Below, piece by piece: positions 1-9,974 of a stretch of 64,000 nucleotides of DNA. Under the pieces are notes generated by a model. The model searched no databases. It was not told the DNA's origin and saw only the letters and a list, made by a program, of their open reading frames with translations. Every line of letters begins with the position of its first letter. Position 1 is the stretch's first letter. Position numbers and translations under genes: made by a program. This stretch comes from an uncultured Clostridia bacterium (GTDB lineage Bacteria; Bacillota; Clostridia; Christensenellales; Borkfalkiaceae): the NCBI GenBank assembly GCA_934796775.1, contig CAKVPH010000003.1, positions 77,782 through 141,781 of the forward strand. The letters are read 5' to 3'.

Positions 1-416
1 ATTCCTTCAAAATACACAAAATAAATAGCAGTGCGCATTTTTTCGGGCAAAAGCTTTATCTCCTGCATTACGGCATTTTTTCGTTCGTCTTTTTCCACGG
101 CGGAAAAATCGCTTTCGGTAGACAAACGGGCTTCGCCGTCAAGCGGTTTTAATCGCTTTTGCTTGCGCAGATAATCTATCGCACGCGAACGGCAAATCAT
201 CAGAAGATAGTATTTAAGCGGCACGGAAAAATTATATTTTCCCTTATGAACGATAAGATAGCAGAAAGCGTCGGCTACTACGTCGTCCGCGGTAAACGAG
301 TCGCCTACTATGCTCATGGCATAAGCGGTAAGCTCCGCTCTGTAAAGCTCGATAAGACGGTCAAAAGCGTTTTTATCGCCGTTTATAAAATTTTTATACG
401 CTTCTTCACCGCTCAT
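1..416 (-). CDS. ECF-type RNA polymerase sigma factor, C-terminus cut off by window edge
   Basis: Reading the minus strand from an ATG at 414-416 gives an open frame of 138 codons that runs off the window start. It looks like sigma-70 region 2: an acidic helix, then TADDVVADAFCYLI (about residues 43-56), then a core-binding and -10-recognition helix ending RSRAIDYLRKQKR. Region 4 begins near the edge (LLPEKMRTAIYFVYFEG). ECF factors direct RNA polymerase to small regulons, often in response to envelope stress. Any anti-sigma gene would lie outside the window. A GGGAG lies 12 bases before the ATG. The opposite-strand frame over 159-440 is a shadow of this gene. Confidence 0.8.
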   Translation of the reverse strand, partial: MSGEEAYKNFINGDKNAFDRLIELYRAELTAYAMSIVGDSFTADDVVADAFCYLIVHKGKYNFSVPLKYYLLMICRSRAIDYLRKQKRLKPLDGEARLSTESDFSAVEKDERKNAVMQEIKLLPEKMRTAIYFVYFEG

Positions 417-484
417 TCTTTAACCAAACTCCCGCTCTAAATAAAATACGCTTAATAACGAATAAATACTTAATTTTTTTATTT

Positions 485-513
485 ATTTTATCACGAATTC
501 AAAAAAAAGTCAA
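485..513 (-). promoter_or_regulatory. Sigma-A type promoter for the sigma-factor gene
   Basis: On the minus strand TTGACT (513-508) and TAAAAT (490-485) are separated by 17 bases, about 70 bases upstream of the sigma-factor ATG. Confidence 0.55.
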
Positions 514-596
514 GAAAGATTACGGTTTAAGGGAGCTTACTAAAAAAATCAATAAAAAAATAATTCATCTATTTTTTCAATGTATATATATTTTAT

Positions 597-625
597 TTGA
601 CAACCATATAGGAACTTGATATTAT
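597..625 (+). promoter_or_regulatory. Promoter of the ABC exporter operon
   Basis: TTGACA (597-602) and TATTAT (620-625) are spaced by exactly 17 bases, about 80 bases upstream of the first ABC gene, which has a GGAG ribosome site. Confidence 0.65.
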
Positions 626-637
626 TTTATCTAATAT

Positions 638-657
638 TTTATATTTTAAAATATAAA
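638..657 (+). promoter_or_regulatory. 20-bp perfect AT palindrome just downstream of the exporter promoter
   Basis: TTTATATTTTAAAATATAAA is a perfect inverted repeat centred 20-30 bases past the -10 box, where a repressor could block transcription. It contains only A and T, so chance is possible, and no regulator gene is adjacent. Confidence 0.35.
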
Positions 658-703
658 TAAAGCAAGAAACGGCAAACGCCAAAAAGCACAAAGGAGTATT
701 CTT

Positions 704-2467
704 ATGATTTTCGGAAAGCAGATCAACCGATATTATCTCAAATATGCTCATATGCTGATTTTCGGAATCATCGCACTTGTTGCGGTAGATTATTTTTCGC
801 TGAAAATTCCCGAACTTTACAGAATAATAGTAAACGCATTGAACGGCAAAGTGGAATATTTTGATTTAAATTATCTTTTAGACGAAATATGCCGCCCTAT
901 GCTTATTATAATTCTGGTTATGGTTACGGGCAGATTTTTATGGCGCGTTTGCTTTTTCGGCACGGGAATAAAGATAGAAACCGATTTAAGACGAAGAATG
1001 TTTGATAACAGCAAGAACCTTTCGCAACAGTATTATCAGGTAAACAAAGTCGGCAATCTGATGTCGCTTTTTATAAACGACCTCGAAACCGTACAGGACT
1101 GCTTTGGTTCGGGCATTTTAATGCTTTGCGACGCGGCATTTTTGGGCGTGCTATCTATTAGCAAAATGGCTAAAATGCACGGTATTTTAACGCTTTTTTC
1201 TATTATTCCGCTTGCATTTTTGCTTGTAATAGGTCTTATTGTGGGCAAAAAAATGTCTGAAAGCTGGGATAAAAGGCAGGAATCGTTTTCACGTCTTTCG
1301 GACTTTTCGCAGGAAAGTTTTTCGGGTATAGCGGTAATAAAAGCCTTTGTAAAAGAAACGAAAGAGCTGATGGCGTTTAAAAAAGTAAACGAAGAAAACG
1401 AGCAGACAAACATAGAATACACAAAGATATCCACCCTTTTAAGAATTTTCGTTACGCTGTTCGTTGAATCGGTTATCTGCGTTATTTTGGGATACGGCGG
1501 ATATTTGGTTTACAATAAGATCTTTGATGCGGGACAACTTGTTGAATTTATAGGTTATTTCAGTTCGGCGATATGGCCGGTTATGGCAATTTCGGAACTG
1601 ATTGACATGCAGTCGCGCGGGAAAGCCTCGTTAAACCGCATAAGCTCCCTTTTAACCAGCAAACCCGACGTTGTGGATAAACCCGGCGTAAAAGAGCTTG
1701 AAAACGTTAAAGGCGACATAGAATTTAAACACCTTTCGTTTAAATATCCCGACGGAGAGATCAACGCTTTAAAAGACGTTTCGTTTAAAATAAATGCGGG
1801 CGAAAACGTGGGTATTATAGGAAAAACCGGCTCGGGCAAAACTACGGTTGTAGACCTTATTCTGCGCACCTATAACGTACCCGACGGTACTTTGTTTATA
1901 GACGGCAAAGACGTAAACGAACTTTCGATAAACTCGGTAAGAAAAAATGCCGCTTACGTTCCGCAGGACAACTTTTTGTTCAGCGATACGGTATCTAATA
2001 ACATTTCGTTTGCGAGCGACGTTAAAAACCCGAAACTTATTGCCGAAGCCGCCGAAAATGCGGCTGTTGCCGATAATATAAACGAATTTACCGATAAATA
2101 CGAAACGATACTCGGCGAGCGCGGCGTAACTGTTTCGGGCGGGCAAAAACAAAGAATTTCTATTGCCCGCGCACTAATGAAAGACGCGCCTATACTTATT
2201 ATGGACGATTCGCTTTCCGCCGTTGATACCGATACCGAAAAAACGCTGCTTGACAATTTTGCCGCATTAAGAAAGAACAAAACGACCATTCTTATAGCGC
2301 ACAGAATTTCCACTATAGAGAAAATGGACAAGATCATTTTCATAGACGACGGACACGTAGGCGCGGTAGGAACGCACGAAGATCTTATAAATACCTGCCC
2401 CGAATACGCGAAAATGGTAAAACTTCAAAAACTTGAAGAAGAAAAAGGAGGAAACGCAAATGCATGA
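704..2467 (+). CDS. ABC exporter half-transporter, subunit with a degenerate ATP site
   Basis: A fused permease-ATPase of the multidrug/lipid exporter type (MdlA/LmrA-like) in the cytoplasmic membrane. Residues 1-320 hold about six membrane segments. Residues 335-575 form the nucleotide-binding domain, with Walker A GKTGSGKTT near 373, signature VSGGQ near 476 and H-loop IAHRIST. The catalytic glutamate after Walker B is replaced by aspartate (IMDDSLSAVD), as in the degenerate subunit of heterodimeric exporters of the TM287/288 or BmrCD kind. The next gene supplies a canonical DEAT, so the two probably form one heterodimer. They overlap by 8 bases, which indicates translational coupling. The substrate cannot be read from the sequence. 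Confidence 0.9.
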   Translation: MIFGKQINRYYLKYAHMLIFGIIALVAVDYFSLKIPELYRIIVNALNGKVEYFDLNYLLDEICRPMLIIILVMVTGRFLWRVCFFGTGIKIETDLRRRMFDNSKNLSQQYYQVNKVGNLMSLFINDLETVQDCFGSGILMLCDAAFLGVLSISKMAKMHGILTLFSIIPLAFLLVIGLIVGKKMSESWDKRQESFSRLSDFSQESFSGIAVIKAFVKETKELMAFKKVNEENEQTNIEYTKISTLLRIFVTLFVESVICVILGYGGYLVYNKIFDAGQLVEFIGYFSSAIWPVMAISELIDMQSRGKASLNRISSLLTSKPDVVDKPGVKELENVKGDIEFKHLSFKYPDGEINALKDVSFKINAGENVGIIGKTGSGKTTVVDLILRTYNVPDGTLFIDGKDVNELSINSVRKNAAYVPQDNFLFSDTVSNNISFASDVKNPKLIAEAAENAAVADNINEFTDKYETILGERGVTVSGGQKQRISIARALMKDAPILIMDDSLSAVDTDTEKTLLDNFAALRKNKTTILIAHRISTIEKMDKIIFIDDGHVGAVGTHEDLINTCPEYAKMVKLQKLEEEKGGNANA

Positions 2468-4349
2468 GTATTATCCGCTTTTAATTGCGGGAGCGATTAT
2501 AGGCGTTTTCTCGGGGGCGTTCATATTAGCTTACGTCCTGATGAAAAACAAAAAAGAAGCTATCGGTTTTGACAGAACGATTAAAGATTCCGAGATTATA
2601 AAAAGGCTTTTATCCTACGCCAAACCGTACTGGAAAAGTTTCGCGTTCGTGCTTTTACTGATGCTGTTTTCCATTTCGTACGACATAATATCCCCTATTT
2701 TAATCGGCAATATCGAAGAACTGATAAAAAGCGATTTTGAGCTAAGCACTTTGTTTATTCGCGTGGGAATTTACGCGTCGATACTTATTGTTTCGCTTGT
2801 ATGCACATACGTTCAGGCAATCATTTTGCAAAAGACGGGGCAAAAAATTCTCTCTAATTTAAGGCTGGATTTGTTCAAACATATAGAAAGTCTTTCGCAC
2901 GAACAGCTGTATCATATACCGGTCGGAAAACTTGTAACCAGAGTTACTAACGATACGAACGGAATTTCGATGATGTTTACCAACATTTTAGTAAACCTTA
3001 TTAAAAACTGTTTTGTTATAATAGGCGTGTTTATTGCAATGCTCGCGCTTAACTACGAATTAACTCTTATGGTATTATGCTTCGTTCCGTTTATTATTCT
3101 GTTTACGCTTATTTTCAGAAAGTTTTCGAGAAAAGCGTACAGAAAAGTTAAAGACGGTACAACGGACATAAATACGTTTTTATCGGAAAATCTTTCGGGT
3201 ATAAAAATCACTCAGATTTTTAACCGCGAAGATAAAAAAATGCAGGAATTTTCAGAGAAAAACGAACAGCTCGGCAAAGCTAAAAACAAACAGATTTTTG
3301 TGTTTGCTGTTTTTCGCCCGATGATTTACATGCTTTACACCTTTTCGGTTATGTGCTTGTTTTACCTGGGCGGCAAAGGATATCTTGACGGTGCGTCGTT
3401 TTTAGGTCAGACCATTTCGGCAGGTACTTTGGTAACGTTTTATATGTTTATTTCAAAATTTTTCAATCCCCTGCAAAGCTTAGCGGAACAGTTCAACTGG
3501 CTGCAATCCGCATTTGCGTCGGCTGAAAAAATATTTGTTATATTCGATATGAAACCCGGTATAACCGACGAACCCGACGCAATAGAGCTTACCGACGTAA
3601 AAGGCGAAATAGAGTTTAAAAACGTGTGGTTTGCCTACAATGAGGACGAATGGATTTTAAAAGACGTTTCGTTTAAAGTAAAAGCGGGGCAAACGGTTGC
3701 GTTTGTAGGCGCGACGGGAGCCGGTAAGACCACAATTTTATCGCTTATATGCCGAAACTACGATATACAGCGCGGACAGATTTTAATTGACGGAATAGAC
3801 GTAAAACATATAAAGCTTGAATCATTGAGAAAGCAATTCGGACAAATGCTTCAGGACGTATTTTTGTTCGCAGGCACGGTAAAAAGCAATATTACATTGC
3901 GCGACGATTTTTCGGACGAAGAAATTATTCAGGCTTGCGAATACGTAAACGCGGACAGTTTTATTAAAAAACTGCCAAAAGGACTTGACGAAGAAATTCG
4001 TGAACGCGGCAATAATTTATCCGCCGGACAAAGGCAGCTTTTATCGTTTGCAAGAACCATCATACATAAGCCTAAAATAATGATTTTAGACGAAGCAACC
4101 GCTAATATCGACACCGAAACCGAGCTTTTAATTCAGAACTCTTTGGAAAAAATGATGAATATCGGCACGATGCTTATAGTTGCGCACAGACTTTCTACCA
4201 TACAGCATGCGGATAACATTATAGTTATGGCGCACGGTGAAATTACCGAGCAAGGCAATCATTTTGATTTGCTTGATAAGAAAGGAAGATATTACGATTT
4301 ATATATGTTGCAGTATCACAAACAAAACATATTAGAAAACCGCGCATAA
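2460..4349 (+). CDS. ABC exporter half-transporter, canonical ATPase subunit
   Basis: Partner of the preceding subunit. I start it at the ATG at 2460 rather than upstream at 2433, because GGAGG at 2447-2451 is correctly placed for 2460; this gives 629 residues. An extra N-terminal membrane segment (YYPLLIAGAIIGVFSGAFIL) precedes the usual six-helix domain. The ATPase domain has Walker A GATGAGKTT, signature LSAGQ and a complete Walker B plus catalytic Glu (MILDEATANID). Family knowledge says such pairs export drugs, peptides or lipids with one active and one degenerate ATP site. The operon has only these two genes and ends in a terminator. Confidence 0.9.
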   Translation: MHEYYPLLIAGAIIGVFSGAFILAYVLMKNKKEAIGFDRTIKDSEIIKRLLSYAKPYWKSFAFVLLLMLFSISYDIISPILIGNIEELIKSDFELSTLFIRVGIYASILIVSLVCTYVQAIILQKTGQKILSNLRLDLFKHIESLSHEQLYHIPVGKLVTRVTNDTNGISMMFTNILVNLIKNCFVIIGVFIAMLALNYELTLMVLCFVPFIILFTLIFRKFSRKAYRKVKDGTTDINTFLSENLSGIKITQIFNREDKKMQEFSEKNEQLGKAKNKQIFVFAVFRPMIYMLYTFSVMCLFYLGGKGYLDGASFLGQTISAGTLVTFYMFISKFFNPLQSLAEQFNWLQSAFASAEKIFVIFDMKPGITDEPDAIELTDVKGEIEFKNVWFAYNEDEWILKDVSFKVKAGQTVAFVGATGAGKTTILSLICRNYDIQRGQILIDGIDVKHIKLESLRKQFGQMLQDVFLFAGTVKSNITLRDDFSDEEIIQACEYVNADSFIKKLPKGLDEEIRERGNNLSAGQRQLLSFARTIIHKPKIMILDEATANIDTETELLIQNSLEKMMNIGTMLIVAHRLSTIQHADNIIVMAHGEITEQGNHFDLLDKKGRYYDLYMLQYHKQNILENRA

Positions 4350-4363
4350 TTTAATATTTATAG

Positions 4364-4406
4364 AAAAAATCACCTGACTTAAAAAAAAGTCGGGTGATTT
4401 TTATTT
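4364..4406 (+). terminator. Rho-independent terminator of the ABC exporter operon
   Basis: AAAAATCACCTGACTT pairs with AAGTCGGGTGATTTTT (one G-U pair) and is followed by a T-rich tail, immediately after the second ABC gene. Confidence 0.85.
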
Positions 4407-4413
4407 GAATCGT

Positions 4414-4444
4414 AAAAGGGCTGCCGCTTTTTTGCGGCAGCCCC
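4414..4444 (-). terminator. Terminator of the minus-strand glycan locus
   Basis: On the minus strand GGGCTGCCGC, an A6 loop and GCGGCAGCCC are followed by TTTT. It lies about 105 bases past the stop of the surface-protein gene, facing the exporter terminator. Confidence 0.75.
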
Positions 4445-4550
4445 TTACTCCCTTTAAGTATAAGCTTGTTTTTTAGCCTTTTATTTGCCTTTAAAAAACA
4501 TTTTATTTATCCTTACAGGGAAATCGGTTTTTACGATATCGAACCGTAAA

Positions 4551-7500
4551 TCAGTGTTTTTTTCTGCGAATTACAGCGTATGCTACGAGTGAAAGAACTC
4601 CTAAAACGCCGCTTGTCGATACAACGCCCTTGCAGCTCGAGCAGCTTCCGCCGTCGGTATCGTCGGTCTTGCTTGAATTGCCGGAATCGGGAACGATGGG
4701 TTGGTCGTTTTCAACGGTTATGGGTTCGTAATCAACTTCTTCGCCTATGCTATATTGTTTGAACGCTACTTTACTTTCTTTTTCGCCTACGGAAGCAGAA
4801 GATTCTGTGGTTAAAATGTTAGCACCTAACGTAAAGTTGCCAAGGCTTGCGATAGTGGTAGCTCTTTGATCGTCAACGGTGATCTTTAAGCCTTCGCCTG
4901 CGACTTCGATCTTAACAATGTGAACGCCGAGAGCTTTGCTGTTTTCAGAATCAACCAAGCTTAAAGCTCTGGTTCCGGAAATACCGCTAACGGTAGTGCC
5001 GTCTGCAGCAACGAGCTTGTATTCTTCATACAATGCGGTATCGGTTGCGTTAGCTTCTTCTTCGTTGTAGTTAGCATAGAGCGTGTAAACGAGAGTAAGT
5101 CCGCTGTTAGGATCATAGAAGTTGAAAGTTATATAAGTAGGATGCTGGTAATTAGCTGTATTTTTGTAGTAATCTGCAATAGCCTTAAAGTCAATCTTCA
5201 TAATTAAGCCTGCTTTAAGGTCGATAACCTTTTCAAGCGTAACTTTTGATGCGCTTGTCATAACGTAAGCACCCTTAGCTGCTTCAACAGTACCCTGACC
5301 GCCCTTTGCATATCCGTTTTCGAATTCTGCAACGTAAACGTAAGCCATGATAACTTTGTTGCCGCTGATAACTATAAATTCGTTGATGCTTTCTTTATCG
5401 TTGATCTGCGATTTATCAAGAGTGAACTTACCGTCTTTTACAGCGTAGTTAGCGGCAGTTAAAGCTACGTCGTTTTTCAAAACTAAAGAAACGTCGGTTA
5501 TACTTTCGGGAAGAGTAAATACAGCGTCTTTTACGTCGCCCTTGGTAGCGAATGCAACCATGGTTCCTGCCATATTGCTGGTGCTGTAAACCATGTTGAT
5601 TTCGGTTGCGGTCTGAGTAGCGGTATCGGCTATGGTAAGAACGTCGGTCTTAGCAAAGTCGAGTCTTGCAAAGTAAGCGGCTTTAACGGTAAGTTTGCCT
5701 TCTGCATATGTGATTTCTTCTGCAGTTGCCTTAACGCCCTTAGCGTTGGTAACTTCGATATTTTCGCCGGTAGTACCGATAACGTCAAGAACTAAATCCT
5801 GAGCTTTTGCAAGGTCTACTTTATAGCTTGCTTCGGTGTTAGGACCGGTTACAGCTATACCGTTTAAGTTTTTGTTAGCTTTGAATTCAAAATTATCAAC
5901 CTGGTTGTTGAAGAAGAAACCTAAATAAGCTTTTCCGTTTTTAAAATCAGACTGTTTTACGGAAACAGTTCCGCAATCCTGACCGTTGATACGGAAATAA
6001 CTTTCAGCAGCCGTAGCGCCGAAATACATTTCAATTACTAAATTCTTAGCATCTCTGAAATCGTCATATGTAGCAATGCTTCCCTGAGCGCCGCTAATTC
6101 CTTGAAACTGTTGAATCTTCTTTTCTCTACCGAATACTAAAACCGAAAGCTTAGTTCTGTTTGCATTGCCGTCGGCAAAATAATCCATCATTTCTAACGA
6201 ATCCATAACTGCGAGCATACCCCATTCGGTGTTTTGATCAAACTGCTTGACTTCAAGTATAATGGGTTTTGTTACGTCTAAACCTTCGTTATAATAAATT
6301 CTGCTTTGTAATCTGCCGGCATTAAATTTATTTAGTTTTCCGCTTACATAATTTCCTTCGGTTTTAAGTTCGCCGTCGGCAAGGTCTACAGAACGAGCAT
6401 ACCAGCCTTTTTGAGTTGCTTTGCAATAAACAGAACCGTTAAGAGAATCTTCGCCTATAGTCAAACTGAATACAAAACTACGATAAGTAGCAAATGCTTG
6501 TTCAAGATAAGCAGGTGTAAAGGTAAGAGTATAAGCAGTTCCGTCCTTTTCAAGAGTATAATCCGTTTCAGGAACAAGAGTAGAAGAAACTTGTGCAACG
6601 CCGCTCATTACTTTAACGCTATCGGCAGTTTGAGGAGCGCCGGTATATGTAAACGTATAAGATAAAGCGTCGCCTTTGTTTATTTCTTTATAGGTTTCGC
6701 CTGCCCATACGGGAGGAGCTGCGAGCTGAACGGTCATTACAACTGCGCCCTTGCCGTTTTCAGCTTCAACGTATATAGCGGAAGATTTTTTCAAAACAGA
6801 CTGATAAACAGTCCAGAAAGACTGATTAAGAACGTATTTTTTACCGCCTTCAACGTCGGTTACGGTGTAAGTGGTATCGTTGGTAACTTCGGTTCCGTTT
6901 ACATAGAGTTTTGCGTCGCCTACGATATTTTTAGCGGTAAAGGTAAGTCCGTCGGGAGCTTCGCCTTTAGAAAGATCTACATAAGCAAATTCAGATGCTG
7001 AAACAGCTTCGGTATAAGGCGCGCCATATTCACCGAAAAGCATTACGCAGTTAGCATCAACACCGCCTGCACCAACAGCTAAATAACATCCATTAGGGAA
7101 CAAATCAGCAGTCATCCAGTCATAAAGCGATTTTGTTGCATCCCTTTCTTGCGTGAGCATAGTTCCGTCTATCTTTACATAGGATATGTCATCATTTTCG
7201 CCTGTACCTATATGGATTTCAACATTATGTAATCTGTCTTTTAATGTAGCGGGTTTATGGTTAACGCCTTGATGAGGCGCGTATGTGGGAGATCCTGCGG
7301 GTATAGATAGATTCGGATGTAATTGTCCGCCCATTGCGGGATTATCAAGCGATAAAATTAAATGAGGAAATAAATCGCTGCCATCTGCAGTTGCTGCAGC
7401 ATGTCCTAAATGATGAACGCTTTGCCAACCGTCTTTACCGTTTAAAAATACGATTCCCGTCCATTGATTGTCGTTTGCAAGCCCAAACTGAAAAGAAACG

Positions 7501-7757
7501 GTGTTATTGCGTTCTTCCGATAAAATGTTTACGTTATTTATCGTTGCGCCGGGGTAATTATTGTAATAAATGCCTGAGTTTCCTATTTCGGTTAAAGGTG
7601 TTTTAGGATTACTGAATTCCCAAGTTTTTTGGGGTTCGGTTTCGCCGTCGGCTTTAACCTTCACGTTGTTAAGCCCGAGTCCTAAGACCAAGCTTAATGC
7701 CATAACCATCGTGAAAACCGCGATAAGTATGGACTTTGCCTTAAAAGTTTTACTCAT
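4551..7757 (-). CDS. Large secreted surface protein with C-terminal anchor and CSSC motif
   Basis: 1068 residues of unknown function. An N-terminal signal peptide (basic start, then a hydrophobic stretch to about residue 30) is followed by about 1000 residues of beta-rich, Thr/Asn/Asp-rich sequence, probably several lectin-like or immunoglobulin-like sandwiches. The C-terminus is tripartite: a GGSCSSCKG motif, a hydrophobic helix (VLGVLSLVAYAVI) and RRKKH. This has the shape of a cell-wall sorting signal but without LPXTG. The gene is last in the glycan operon and has a strong AGGAGG ribosome site. I infer glycan binding or capture at the cell surface. No catalytic motif was recognised. Confidence 0.75.
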   Translation of the reverse strand: MSKTFKAKSILIAVFTMVMALSLVLGLGLNNVKVKADGETEPQKTWEFSNPKTPLTEIGNSGIYYNNYPGATINNVNILSEERNNTVSFQFGLANDNQWTGIVFLNGKDGWQSVHHLGHAAATADGSDLFPHLILSLDNPAMGGQLHPNLSIPAGSPTYAPHQGVNHKPATLKDRLHNVEIHIGTGENDDISYVKIDGTMLTQERDATKSLYDWMTADLFPNGCYLAVGAGGVDANCVMLFGEYGAPYTEAVSASEFAYVDLSKGEAPDGLTFTAKNIVGDAKLYVNGTEVTNDTTYTVTDVEGGKKYVLNQSFWTVYQSVLKKSSAIYVEAENGKGAVVMTVQLAAPPVWAGETYKEINKGDALSYTFTYTGAPQTADSVKVMSGVAQVSSTLVPETDYTLEKDGTAYTLTFTPAYLEQAFATYRSFVFSLTIGEDSLNGSVYCKATQKGWYARSVDLADGELKTEGNYVSGKLNKFNAGRLQSRIYYNEGLDVTKPIILEVKQFDQNTEWGMLAVMDSLEMMDYFADGNANRTKLSVLVFGREKKIQQFQGISGAQGSIATYDDFRDAKNLVIEMYFGATAAESYFRINGQDCGTVSVKQSDFKNGKAYLGFFFNNQVDNFEFKANKNLNGIAVTGPNTEASYKVDLAKAQDLVLDVIGTTGENIEVTNAKGVKATAEEITYAEGKLTVKAAYFARLDFAKTDVLTIADTATQTATEINMVYSTSNMAGTMVAFATKGDVKDAVFTLPESITDVSLVLKNDVALTAANYAVKDGKFTLDKSQINDKESINEFIVISGNKVIMAYVYVAEFENGYAKGGQGTVEAAKGAYVMTSASKVTLEKVIDLKAGLIMKIDFKAIADYYKNTANYQHPTYITFNFYDPNSGLTLVYTLYANYNEEEANATDTALYEEYKLVAADGTTVSGISGTRALSLVDSENSKALGVHIVKIEVAGEGLKITVDDQRATTIASLGNFTLGANILTTESSASVGEKESKVAFKQYSIGEEVDYEPITVENDQPIVPDSGNSSKTDDTDGGSCSSCKGVVSTSGVLGVLSLVAYAVIRRKKH

Positions 7758-7824
7758 AATTTACCTCCTTAGGTAATATCATTTTTAAAAAGCTGTATTA
7801 AGCTTTTTATTCGGTTTTTGGTTA

Positions 7825-7851
7825 CCCGTAATATGTTTTTTTTATTACGGG
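7825..7851 (-). other. Intercistronic stem-loop upstream of the surface-protein gene
   Basis: CCCGTAATA and TATTACGGG form a perfect 9-bp stem between the 698-residue lipoprotein gene and the surface-protein gene. On the minus strand it is not followed by a T-run, so an RNA-processing or stability element is as likely as termination. Confidence 0.5.
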
Positions 7852-7864
7852 CAATTTTTGATTT

Positions 7865-9961
7865 TTAATAGCCCATTCTGTAGGCGTAATTAAGTCTGCC
7901 CATGGGCGCGCTGTCGCCGCCGTAATAGAAAGCGTTTATATCGCCGAATTCAAATACGCCTACACCGTCGTTTTTGTCGCTGTCTTTGTTAGCGTAAATG
8001 TTATCGGTAACTTTTATTCCTATTTCGCTTGCGCTTGTTATGCCTAAAGCTTCAAGCGAAATGCGATAAGAAATAAACTTGCCTTCTACGTAATAATCTG
8101 CATCGGCATTAGTGCGAACCGCATTTATTTTGCCTTTGCTTGCGCCTAAAGCTTCGATAGAAGTTACGCCGTTTTCGGGCATACGGTTTATAAGATAGTT
8201 ATAATTTTTCCAACTGTTTTTTGCGCCTGTGGATATCCAGAGATTCATCCAGTCGGTATCGCCCGCCGTGTGCGCGGTTATATCTGACTTGGCTGCGACT
8301 AAAACGTATAAATACTTGCTGTCGTTAGCAATTTTAACGTAATCGATATCGTTTCTTGCGGAGTTATCGACGTAAGTATATTTGTTAGCGGCACTCTTTA
8401 CGTTTCTGTTTACAGCGTCGCCGCCAAAATCTATATATTTTGCCGAAACTTTATCCCAGTCGGAAATGTTTTTATAATCGACGGTGGTACGTTTCCACAT
8501 AGCCGTCTGCGATTTTTTATCTTCTTTTCCGTACTTGAACTCGCGAACGTACTGGCAAAGCGAGAGATATGCGTTATCTTCATATCCGCCGTCACGCATC
8601 ATTTCGATATCGCGCGAAAAAGCTACGTTAAAGGTATCTACAAACGACGCATATTTATTGTTTAAGTTGAGCTTTTGAGCTACCCATTCGTTCCAGCCGG
8701 TTACGTTTACCATCCAGACTTCGTCCTTGCCGGAATAATTTAAAACGTTACGCCACTGCGAAATAAAGTTTGGGTTATAAGCCGCATTTTCAACACTGTC
8801 GGTTTCAACAGCCGTAGTTTGGTTCTGATACGCACCTCTTCCGCGATATTTATATAACGCGTTATCTTTATATCTTGCAAGATATGCTTCGCTCGACCAG
8901 TTTCCGTCTATGTGCTGAGCAATGGATACATTCATAATTCCGTCATAATTCTTTTGCGGAAGAGAATAATCCATCCACGGGAAGCCGTTTTTATAGGAAG
9001 ACTCTGTTACCAAAGTGGGCCAACGGGTATATCTTACCCAGAAGGCGTCGCCTATTTCTTTGTTTGAAAGCAAATCCTTATTGAACGAATATGCAGCCAA
9101 AAGGGGTTTGCCCGAAGGATTTCTTACCGGATCTGCGGTAAACCAGCACGACTTATATTTGAAATCATTATAAGCGTAGTAGTTATTGTAAACCCATTCC
9201 ACAACGTTCATTATGGTTTGATCGCTTTGGGTATTGTTACATACCATGGGTACGATTTGAGGAACGTTATAGCCTTCGGCTTGCATTTCCAAAATAGTAT
9301 CCATAAGCGCATATGTAGCCTTGGGATAGAGATTTACGGGGTTTTTACCGTTCATGTTGGCATTTGTGAAATCAAGATACAAATAATCGATTCCCGCAAA
9401 GCTTAAAAGCTGCAAATGCTTTCTTATAACCCACTGATCCCACGAAGCGTAATAGCCGTATAACGGTTCTTCAAAATAATGGAACGCGTTTAGCGGGGAC
9501 GCAGACGCGTCGTAATTAGCCTGTTTCGGGAGCGCCCACAATTTGTTTGTCGTATCGGACGGGTTTCCGCTTTGTTCTAAAAGCTTAGAAATATCGTAGA
9601 TATTGCCCCAGTCCTGTCCTAACCACATAAAGTAGAACATTCCGACGTATTTACCGCCCGTTTTTACCGAACGAGGAGATACGTTGCCTGCGTCAAACTT
9701 AGCCGAGAGTTGCGATTTAGTGAATTCTTCGTCGCCCGCGGCAAGAAGTTTGTTGGTATAGGCTTCGTCGTAAGCGTCAGCCCAGTCTTCGCCGTATTCG
9801 TATCCTGCGGGGGGAGTTTCTCCGCCACCCGAACTTGACGACGAACTGCTGTCTGCCGCAGAAGTAGAGCCTGTGCCGCCATCTGAAAAATCACAACCGA
9901 TTGCAAATGATAAGGTTAGTGCCATTAGTAGTGACAGTATTCTGATTATTTTCTTTTTCAA
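7865..9961 (-). CDS. GH99/GH71-like lipoprotein, paralogue 1
   Basis: 698 residues with a lipobox (FAIGC, Cys23) followed by a Gly/Ser-rich linker, so a surface lipoprotein. Residues about 105-455 look like a TIM-barrel glycosidase of the GH99/GH71/WbsX-like superfamily: GMFYFMWLGQDW, FAGIDYLYLDFTN and the late VTGWNEW motif shared by these families. Residues about 490-690 form a beta-sandwich of the CBM9/DOMON type. The gene is 13 bases from its paralogue upstream and sits behind a sugar ABC transporter, which suggests it cuts or holds the glycan that transporter imports. GH99 enzymes act on alpha-mannosides, but the substrate here is not established. Confidence 0.65.
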   Translation of the reverse strand: MKKKIIRILSLLMALTLSFAIGCDFSDGGTGSTSAADSSSSSSSGGGETPPAGYEYGEDWADAYDEAYTNKLLAAGDEEFTKSQLSAKFDAGNVSPRSVKTGGKYVGMFYFMWLGQDWGNIYDISKLLEQSGNPSDTTNKLWALPKQANYDASASPLNAFHYFEEPLYGYYASWDQWVIRKHLQLLSFAGIDYLYLDFTNANMNGKNPVNLYPKATYALMDTILEMQAEGYNVPQIVPMVCNNTQSDQTIMNVVEWVYNNYYAYNDFKYKSCWFTADPVRNPSGKPLLAAYSFNKDLLSNKEIGDAFWVRYTRWPTLVTESSYKNGFPWMDYSLPQKNYDGIMNVSIAQHIDGNWSSEAYLARYKDNALYKYRGRGAYQNQTTAVETDSVENAAYNPNFISQWRNVLNYSGKDEVWMVNVTGWNEWVAQKLNLNNKYASFVDTFNVAFSRDIEMMRDGGYEDNAYLSLCQYVREFKYGKEDKKSQTAMWKRTTVDYKNISDWDKVSAKYIDFGGDAVNRNVKSAANKYTYVDNSARNDIDYVKIANDSKYLYVLVAAKSDITAHTAGDTDWMNLWISTGAKNSWKNYNYLINRMPENGVTSIEALGASKGKINAVRTNADADYYVEGKFISYRISLEALGITSASEIGIKVTDNIYANKDSDKNDGVGVFEFGDINAFYYGGDSAPMGRLNYAYRMGY

Positions 9962-9974
9962 CTGCCGTTCCTCC

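Noticed and set aside
159..440. 93-codon plus-strand frame at the window start
   Set aside because: It is the antisense shadow of the ECF sigma factor, whose minus-strand translation has clear region 2 and 4 motifs.
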